Below, one piece after another: positions 56,866 through 64,000 of a DNA stretch of 64,000 bases. Under the pieces are notes generated by a model that was given only the letters and a program-made list of their open reading frames with translations, was not told where the DNA came from and did no database searches. The translations under genes were made by a program, and so were the position numbers. The first letter of the stretch is position 1, and each line of letters starts with the position of its first letter. Source of the DNA: Macrocystis pyrifera (taxonomy: Eukaryota; Sar; Phaeophyceae; Laminariales; Laminariaceae); contig JASSKH010000020.1 in the NCBI GenBank assembly GCA_031763025.1, positions 4,681,756 through 4,745,755 of the forward strand. The letters are read 5' to 3'.

Positions 56866-57107
56866 TACATTTTCATTTAAAAAAAAACATCGCGGGTGAA
56901 TCAGCTCAGGTAGGCATACCGTATGTAAATGGGTCGGACAAGTTTAGAACGTATTTATTATACCAGTATCCCGGCAAGAATAGATGTATTGCGGAAGAAT
57001 TATTGTGGGATGAAGGAGAGTCCAGCAGGATATGGGACGCGTTTAGTGATGGATGCTACGGAGATATCTCATACCTAGCCATTGCTAAACGTGGCGGAGA
57101 TATCTAA
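56866..57107 (+). pseudogene. Protein-like fragment right of MITE copy h
   Basis: About 78 codons after the MITE read as well-balanced protein sequence (VGIPYVNGSDKFRTYLLYQY, EELLWDEGESSRIWDAF), open to a stop at 57107. The open frame begins inside the MITE, so a natural start is unknown. About 400 bp on, past a SINE, other plus-strand protein-like pieces occur (57502-57700 and 57726-57850) in different frames and may belong to the same decayed gene. No family is recognised. Confidence 0.3.
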
Positions 57108-57142
57108 CGTTCTAAACGTATTGCACTCATTGATAACTAATA

Positions 57143-57474
57143 GCCGGCGTCCCCGGTGGCTTGGTAGGTGGTCCGCGTGCCTGTCAAGATCAATTTCGTG
57201 GGTTCAAGTCTCACCGAGTGCATGCTCATAGGGACTTTTTCTTGCATAAAAAATTGATTAGCGGAAAGCGCGAGAGCGTGAGTTAGCTACATTCCATGAA
57301 AATCGACGAGCAGTGGGAATGCTGAACCCTATGCGCGACAAAAATGAAGGCACGTACCGGGGGGGGGGAGAAGGGACGACACCTGTGACCACGGCTTGTC
57401 CAGAAGATCGTCGAGGGTAAAACATCCTACGAGTGGGCTGGAAAGTAGAAGTGATGAAGAAAAAAAAAAAAAAA
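57143..57474 (+). mobile_element. S1 SINE, copy 5 (reference copy)
   Basis: About 330 bp. The tRNA-derived head (about 75 bp) has A box TGGCTTGGTAGG at 57157-57168 and B box GGTTCAAGTCT at 57201-57211, each one base off the pol III consensus and about 33 bp apart. An unrelated body follows, with GGGACTTTTTCTTGCATAAA, GCGAGAGCGTGAGTTAGC, a G-run, and CACCTGTGACCACGGCTTG. An A-rich tail ends it. SINEs are transcribed by RNA polymerase III and copied by a LINE reverse transcriptase; no LINE is visible in this window. Confidence 0.92.
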
Positions 57475-58138
57475 CGAGAGTTTATCTAGTTTATTGGAAT
57501 AATGGGAACAGTTCCAACCCGATGCTTTGGGAAAATTGTCGCTTCTGGTCCGAATTCTGGTCCAAATGCCAACATACTCGAGGAGGATTATGGCCGGAGC
57601 GATTTCTATGATCTCCAGGACTTGATGCAAGCTGATGGGCACGGAGTGCCAGTCGATGTGCTCAAGCAGAAAAAAATTGATACAGCACGCGAGTATGTGG
57701 GATCGTTTTTTTTTTTTTTTTTTTTGCTTGACAGCCGAACGATTTGCTCCTGAACAAATATATGCAAAACATTGGTCCCGTCTTGCCGTTACACCGTTCG
57801 ATAGCTCCTGCGGTCGGTGCGCTGACCACATAACCAACACCTGTAATAAATGAGCGAGTACATACTTGTGAGAGTGTTGGATTTGACAGTAGTGCATGGA
57901 GTAACCATTGGTCACAGGCGTTACCAGAACCGGGCATGACTTTGCAAGAATTTGCAGCAATATTTACCGCGTCAACATGCGCTGGGACAAAAGAAGACGA
58001 CAAACATGTTGACGCGTTTAGTACTTTTGAGATATGAGTTCTTGGCCAGATACTTTTCTGCATTACAATTCGATCCTGTGACTGAGGAACCACACAGCAT
58101 TGTTTCGATTATTCCGTCGTATCGAGTACACCCTTGGT
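57475..58138 (+). other. Decayed protein-like sequence with a 20 bp T-run
   Basis: Plus-strand frames (57502-57753; 57726-57853; about 57850-58040) read as protein-like pieces such as GPNSGPNANILEEDYGRSDF and MTLQEFAAIFTA. They are broken by stops and a T-run at about 57706-57725. No domain was recognised. Confidence 0.25.
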
Positions 58139-58348
58139 CATGTGTGTGTGTTCTTCACATTAAACCGTTCTTCTACTCGTCGACATCCAGCAAGCCCAGT
58201 GTCCGTGCTGATTCTTCACCCTAGAAAGATACGAGCTCTGTGGTCACAGACTACGACAAAGAGATAACACACCGTAATGCATTAATAGCCTACGTAATAC
58301 CATGCCTTCGCACTAGGTGCGGCCGACACAACATGCATACATACGCCA
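58139..58348 (+). repeat. R1 family repeat, copy 7 (head fragment)
   Basis: The head begins TCATGTGTGTGTGTTCTTCAC. Its 58230-58345 part is nearly identical to 61150-61285 (both have GCCTTCGCACTAGGTGCGGC). The middle and tail are missing. It lies just left of T1 copy B. Confidence 0.8.
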
Positions 58349-59504
58349 GCAACCAAAATAGGGTTGGTTGTCGACATGCACTTTTTACTTTGGACTAAAT
58401 CCGAGTTCGGGTGAGGCTCAACATAGCTTATTGAAAGCCAAGTTTCGAAAACATACGATGGTAACCATACAGCATTGGATATCTGTACTAAGCTCAACGG
58501 ATATTTTTGCGGTTCTAAACACAGAGTGACGACAAAGAGGGAATTCGTACGGAATGAAAAACATGCTGAGTGTGGTGTTTTGCAATTTTTTTCGTCCTTA
58601 TCAGCCAGCTTTATCAGTACACCCAGCAGAGTCGGCCAGCTTTATCAGTACACCCTGCAGAGTCGGTATTTATTGAGTGTCCTGGAGATGTAATGACTCT
58701 AAGATGACTAACATAGTTGGAAATGGAAACCCCGCGTCCACCCTGGTAGGTTAAAATGCGCAAGGGGTTGCAATATCAAGTTGCAGTATGTATCCGGTAT
58801 GTCAATACATTTCACTGAGCTGCTTAGCTCTTTACTTTCAGGACTGCAGTACCATCTCGCAGGGACAAATCTGTAGTGTTTTGCGTATTTTTCCTTTTCA
58901 ACGATACTAAATGCAGTGCTAAACGGGTCAATATCCACCATTTACTCATCGAACATATCCTTGATTCTTCATGAACAACGAATTATCGTTATTTGTTTCA
59001 TTGACCAGGTGGTCGGTTTGTTTTCGAGACAGGCTCTACGATAGAGGTATCAACTTTCCGCTGAAACGGTTCATGAACGACGGTGCTTCTTTGACCCCAG
59101 ATCGTCAGAATGCTAATCATGGGTCGAAAAATGAGTTTTTCGTCTACTTGGGGGCCATGGGATTGTTCATCGGGATTCGATTTGATTCTTGCTGAGGTCG
59201 GTTTTAGGGTGACCTAGAGCCCCACTATTTCGGAGCCTCAGAATAGACATGGCGTACATCTCCTGTAGAATGTGTCTCACATATTGGTCAATTTTATTGT
59301 TCTGCTAATACTCCGACAGCAAGCCAGTCATATCACAAAGTATTTGACCAAGAATACCTCCCAATCCGCATACATTATCACGCGTACATTGGAAAATCCT
59401 AGGATTTTGTGACATGTATGGGTTCATTTGGGGGAATATTTTTTTTAATTTGGGCCAATGTCGTTCACGCCATCCAAAGGAGGCGTCTGAGGTACCCCAG
59501 TATA

Positions 59505-59827
59505 GCCGGCATCCCCGGTGACTTGGCAGGTGGTCCGCGTGCTTATCAAGATCAAATTCGTGGGTTCAAGTCTCACCGAGTGCATGCTCGTAGGGACTTT
59601 TTCTTGCATAACATTTTATTAGCCGAAAGCGCGAAAGCGCGAGTTAGCTACATTCGATGACAATGGACGCAGAGGGAATGCTGAACTATATGCGCAACAA
59701 AAATAAAGGCACGTACCGGGGGAAGAAGGGACGACACCTGTGACGACGGCTTGTCCAGAAGATCGCTGAGGGCAAAACCTCGTACGAGTTAGGCTGGAAA
59801 GAAAAAGTGACGATTAAATAAACAATA
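59505..59827 (+). mobile_element. S1 SINE, copy 6 (with empty site in T1 copy A)
   Basis: The head is GCCGGCATCCCCGGTGACTT, B box GGTTCAAGTCT. The body ends in an A-rich tail with TTAAATAAACAATAA. It is flanked by AGTATA on the left and AGTGTA on the right. Copy A at about 9655-9670 reads straight through as TCTCAGTGTACTGCAAACG, the expected pre-insertion site. Confidence 0.9.
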
Positions 59828-60568
59828 AAGTGTACTGCAAATGTAAATACATTGATTATTATTAGACGGACAAAAAACATAAAGTTACCATCTTTCTGCA
59901 AGATGAATGTTTCGCATCGTCAAGGTGGTCAGTTGGTATTGATCGCAGTCTTTGATGAAAATATGTCTACTGTAGTTTTCTTTTTCATATTGTTTTATGT
60001 CTGGCACAGCAGTAGACTCTATAGTTACCGATCGAAAAATCGAGTAACACCAAAACGTTTGCCTCATCCGATAGCACGTACGTACCGAAGGTTTTACAGC
60101 AGGCACTATGATTATTATTTTTTCGTGGGTTTGTGGTGTTTTATGCGGGAAGAGCGTATGTTGGCAAAAAATCGCAACATTATAGGTAAAGCGAGTTCAA
60201 TGCCAGTGTACCTGGTAGGAAAACAGAGCAGTGACAGCACACACACATCCTTGCCGCAGCCCTCGACTTGCATCACTTTTTTTTTAGTGTTTTATCACTA
60301 TCCATACGCACGCGAGGCTGCATGCCTTTGTGGAACCGGGAGGAAATGATTGACATCTTGGGTACATCGAAGCGTGCGAGCACCACCGATGACAGCTGTC
60401 TACTGACGGCGTGATATTCCATAAGCAGGCTGATGAAACACTTGTACCAAAAAAAAATCTAGCTCGTTGAAATTCTTGCAGTACGTAGGCAAACCTCGAA
60501 TATCGTGCCGACTGTTAATCGCAGTTGTGCTCGATGCCTCGAGGAGTATCCCATTGGCCTCGCAGCAG

Positions 60569-60964
60569 TTACTGAGGCGAGAGGCGACCAGTTTCAGCAA
60601 CACTTCGCCTGAACGGGCAACAAACAAAATCTCTCCGTAATGAAATGTTTACCATACCATCGACTGCAAGTTGTTGCGTGTGTACATCGCATCCATCATT
60701 GTTTCTGCATTCGCGGAGTTTGTTTTCACATTTATTTCGTGTACCTGTCGATCTGTCTCCGATGATATCAAGTCGTTTCCCGACTATTAATACGTGTTTC
60801 GCATTTCTTTCCAGAGTTTTTGTGTTGAAGGCTTTATGCCGTCGTTTTGGTACGACGCTTTGTTTGGCCTTGGTTCTCGATTTAAGTTCCACTGCTGTGC
60901 CGTCAATAACAACTGCATCTAAAAACAAGGGCCTCTGGCCTGGTGCGTTTTCCAACTTGAGCAC
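60569..60964 (-). pseudogene. T1 transposase remnant, copy B (DDE_4-like)
   Basis: A 131-codon frame that reads FLDAVVIDGTAVELKSR (residues 14-30) followed by KRRHKAFNTKTL (41-51) and GKRLDIIGDRSTGT (62-75). This follows the layout of DDE_4-type transposases (PIF/Harbinger, IS5-like): first Asp in a hydrophobic-DGT motif, a basic K-x-x-H-x-x-K/N segment, then the second Asp after a Gly. The last 20 residues match copy A (AETGR.SP). The third acidic residue and the rest of the protein are not readable in frame. I would not exclude a chance resemblance. Confidence 0.4.
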
Positions 60965-61076
60965 ACAGTGACGCGAACGTTAAGCACTCCGAGGACTTTG
61001 TGAACGTTCAATTTTGCCAATGACGGACGGACGGTGAAAATTGTGGCTGAAAGCGTTTTTGTCCGGTCATCTAGAG

Positions 61077-62110
61077 TGCGTGTGTTTTTGACACTAAACC
61101 GTTCTTCTACTCGTCGACACCCAGCAAGCCCTATATCCTTGCTGAATCTTCACCCTAGAACGATACGAGCTATGTGGTCACAGACTACGACACAGAGATA
61201 ACACACCGTAATGCAGTAATAGCCTACGCAATACCATGCCTTCGCACTAGGTGCGGCCGACACAACATACATACATACGCCAGCAACCAAAAAACACCAT
61301 ACAGAAAGAGAAGCAACGAAGAAACCAAACCGAAAAAGAAAAAGAAAAAGAACAGGAGAAAATTCCCAAATAATAAAATAAATCAAATGGGAAGCCAAAG
61401 CTCAGACACATAGTTACCCCGAGCATGAGCCAAAAGGGACGTGCAAGGGGGAAGAAACGAGAAGGAAAAAGGGGACTATGCATCCCGGTGAACACTTAAC
61501 TAAGTAAAAAGAGAAATAATGAGTGGGCCAAAATACGCTCGTCACTCACCCACTATGTAGTACTTCTTTCATAAGGATAAGAAGGGGAAAATATAGGAAA
61601 AAGGTAAGTCACGAATTAATAATAACGTTAAAAAAAAAAAAACAAAGCACCAAGCCAATACATACCGAACGGCCGCAGCAGTTGGCGGTACGAGTAGCAA
61701 AGAAAGGTCCAACCTATTAATCGGCCTGGTACCTTGCTACCCTATCTGCGGTCTCTCTGCTACTCTCTTCTACCGTGTTTTCCCTTCTACTCCTCCTGAC
61801 CCCCCCCCCCTGCCCCCATACACTTGTACGGGGTGTTCCTTCTACCCCTCCTGCTGTTACCCCTCCCCCCATTCCCTCTAGCACTACCTGCAGCGGATGC
61901 ACGGCGCTCCCTACTCAGCTTTCCCTCAGCCTCGGGCCAACTGCCCATGAACTGTTCAGCTGCTTCGAGGATTCCCCGGTACCAATTTCCCGTCTGTTTT
62001 GCTGCAGTGGGCCACAGTGCGGTCCCAACTCCACAGACTAAGGGTTACAGCCTCCAGATTCCACACGGTGTTCTGTATTTATTTTTCTACGCTACAAGAG
62101 GAAAAAAACC
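61077..62110 (+). repeat. R1 family repeat, copy 8 (inside T1 copy B)
   Basis: The head is at 61077-61290, an A-rich middle at 61290-61690, and the tail at 61690-62040 with GTACGAGTAG at 61689 and CCTGGTACCTTGCTACCC at 61726. It is opposite in orientation to copy 2 within T1 copy A and at a different position, so the two T1 copies received R1 independently. Confidence 0.75.
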
Positions 62111-62374
62111 CAGCCCAAGAAAATATGAATTTAGGAATCATGCGCAAAACACAATCGCAGTGTGTTCACTGACCGTATGTCGATGTAGCTGTTTTGTCGG
62201 TGTTTCGATAATGTTGGTCAGGTCACCGCTGTACTGCTGACATTGCAAGCGTGAAGCAAATGAAGTCAACAGGATTTTGGCATCCGGTATGTTTCTCAAC
62301 ATTCGTAGTACATTATGACGCGCATATGGAAAAGTCCGATGACTTTGTGCACGATATCTGTTGTCAAAAAGATG

Positions 62375-62487
62375 ACTACTACAGGGGTCCATAGTTAACG
62401 GGACCAAATCTTGTTAGTAAAAATAGTCAAATATATAGGTTTTTATATACACCATAGATCCTGTTAACTATGGACCCCCGTAATACT
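62375..62487 (-). mobile_element. M1 MITE, copy i
   Basis: Ends CTACTACAGGGGTCCATAG and TTAACTATGGACCCCCGTAA. The interior carries TATACACCATAGATCC near the right end. It is inserted in T1 copy B; copy A reads through at about 10555 (GACATGCTTTGCG there, TACTTGCTTTGGG here after the MITE). Confidence 0.9.
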
Positions 62488-63577
62488 TGCTTTGGGATTT
62501 AAGGCCAAGGTCTTTCTTTGTGTGTCACAGTACTAGTACACTGCCAGCCAAGGAACATACCAGTAGTCAGTTGCCACCTGTGACGTACCCCTGACCGCGC
62601 GAATACAACGGAGTCCCAGAGTGAGCCCACGTCGCATCCTGTCTATATGTTGGATAATGAAGTTCCTGTACCGAAATAGGTATTTCATCGTGCGATATTT
62701 TCTTAGACCAACCAAGTACGCGATACCTTTGAGTTTGAAAAAGGTTGATAAGTATTAGGACGACCACCTTTTACCCGTAGAACAAGTGTGACTCTGCGTC
62801 AATAGCGTGTAAGGTGAAATGCATTGCTATTAGTATCGATATGTTACTCCTGTTATCTAAATAACGGTGGTTTGTTGCGAGGAAATGCCCGCACTATGTG
62901 TATCTTCGAGCTGATTCGGAGTAATGCGTTGCCGCACAGAATGGAAGCTACACGCAGTAGTACCGCATTATCACGAGATGGATGGCAAGTTACGTAGGTA
63001 GCAGTTACCCTTAATAGGTGGGGGCACCGAATTGCTGTGGACCAGAGCTCGACAGCAATGGTGACCAGACCATAGTGATGTGTCCCCTGTGCGGCATACT
63101 ATTAATAACCGGTATCTGGTACAGAAGTACTAACTGTACTGCACAGCGGTAGCTCCAGTATGGTTGGAGACTAAAAAATATACCGTATTTTCTTTTATCC
63201 ACGTTTGTTTACGATGTCCCCCGACGTATCACGACAGTTTGTACTGCTAATGCTCTCCTGAGCGGCAGTCCTCGTTCAGAAATGCACACCATCCGTCATC
63301 ACGCCAGGCAGCTCTACCTTCAGGCAAGTTCCAATGCACCTCAGCACTGTAACGTTGGCTTTCCGACTTCGACTCGTCACAGCTTGCTAGCTAATCTTAG
63401 CAAGCGTTCCCGAACTGACGAATGTCTGCTGCCTCGCTGAATTTGAAAAAAGCGCTGCGATGAATGACGTCCTAGACACCTGCAGGTGATAAACGGTGGC
63501 GACCCCTCACTATTTTTCGAAGGAACCGAGGTTCGACGAACGTCATCTGTACGACGGTGGTCCAGATACACTCCCGA

Positions 63578-63912
63578 CCCCCGTAAACTCAAATTTCATA
63601 TCTGCCCTGTCGTGGTCAACCGAACTATCCCGAGACCGCACACAGACCCGCGAACCCCCCAACACACCACACCACCACTCCCCACCACCTCCCGACACGA
63701 CACCCGACCGCCCGAAAACCAACCCCCACGACTCCCGAAAACCATCCCGACCGAGAACCACACCCGGACCCCAGACCACTCCCGAACACACACTCCACCT
63801 ACCTAACACCGACGACCGAACCCGACCTCAACCACTCGACGAAACCGCCCGAAACACTCAACCACCCCCGTAAAAACTCAAATATCATACTGCCCTTCGT
63901 GGACAACCGAAC
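63578..63912. repeat. ~240 bp C/A-rich insert between ~48 bp direct repeats
   Basis: CCCCGTAAACTCAAATTTCA with its following TGCCCTGTCGTGG.CAACCGAAC at 63578-63626 recurs at 63866-63912 as CCCCGTAAAAACTCAAATAT with TGCCC.TCGTGGACAACCGAAC. The DNA between is almost free of T and consists of CCCGA, ACCCC and CACAC motifs. T1 copy A has no such insert at the equivalent place (about 13600). Confidence 0.65.
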
Positions 63913-64000
63913 AAACGACCCCCGGCGTGGTCGTGCGGGGAACTTGTTCCATCAATGCCTCGTGCTCGTACATGACATCCTGCTATTAATGATCCTCAAA

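Larger units (their letters stand above)
58700..63640 (-). mobile_element. T1 DNA transposon, copy B (with R1, SINE and MITE insertions)
   Basis: It is collinear with copy A at 8600-13734 (block pairs are listed there). Insertions not shared with copy A are S1 SINE copy 6 (59505-59827), R1 copy 8 (about 61077-62110) and M1 copy i (62375-62487). Coding fragments are on the minus strand. The region around 60750-61060 is present here but missing in copy A. Termini are not defined. Confidence 0.65.

Noticed and set aside
57143-57220. A functional tRNA gene
   Set aside because: The A and B boxes are present, but the sequence recurs as the head of a SINE in at least five copies, and the acceptor stem does not close as a normal tRNA by eye.

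Overview
This is a eukaryotic, repeat-dominated window. The evidence is an LTR retrotransposon of the Ty1/copia type, a tRNA-derived SINE family with poly(A) tails, a hairpin-forming MITE family, fragments of at least three other transposase or integrase classes, triplet microsatellites, and the absence of operon-like or densely coding DNA. I found no intact cellular gene that I can name. The copia polyprotein reminds me of elements from algae and stramenopiles (brown algae in particular), but that is a memory-based impression and not a placement.

Layout. 1-1.2 kb: copy of an unclassified ~1.2 kb repeat (family R1, eight copies in the window). 1.7-8.2 kb: a complete but decayed copia element on the minus strand, with LTRs, gag, protease, integrase, reverse transcriptase and RNase H, and many frameshifts. 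8.6-13.7 kb: copy A of a degraded DNA transposon (family T1, minus strand), split by an inverted R1 copy. 13.7-15.2 kb: a CCATGG/CACGGCA-rich element (P1) abutting a 1.2 kb near-perfect palindrome. 15-22 kb: mostly unassignable sequence with one protein-like ORF (16.5 kb) and two tandem duplications. 22-23.6 kb: R1. 23.6-27 kb: Ty3/gypsy integrase relics. 28.8-29.4 kb: a possible PIF/Harbinger fragment. 30-31.5 and 45.2-47 kb: two copies of another degenerate repeat (R2). 35.6-38.6 kb: three arrays of a ~42 bp hairpin-bearing repeat in alternating orientation, resembling a Foldback element. 39.7-40.2 kb: GC-rich CTG/CAG-repeat tract. 49.5-50.1 kb: a probable Mutator-like transposase fragment. 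51-63.6 kb: SINE and MITE insertions and T1 copy B, which carries R1, SINE and MITE insertions.

How the pieces relate. Because several families occur more than once, filled and empty insertion sites can be compared inside the window. A SINE in T1 copy B (59.5 kb) has its empty counterpart in copy A (about 9.66 kb). Another SINE sits in one unit of a tandem duplication at 21.4-22.3 kb and not in the other. MITE copies interrupt the 42 bp array and T1 copy B. By eye most old repeats are about 75-85% alike, while the palindrome arms differ at only two positions over about 440 bp, so the palindrome is either recent, kept identical by gene conversion, or an assembly or library fold-back artefact.

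All similarity statements were made by reading the sequence; no database search or alignment program was run. Family names R1, R2, T1, M1, S1, P1 and FB are local labels used only here.
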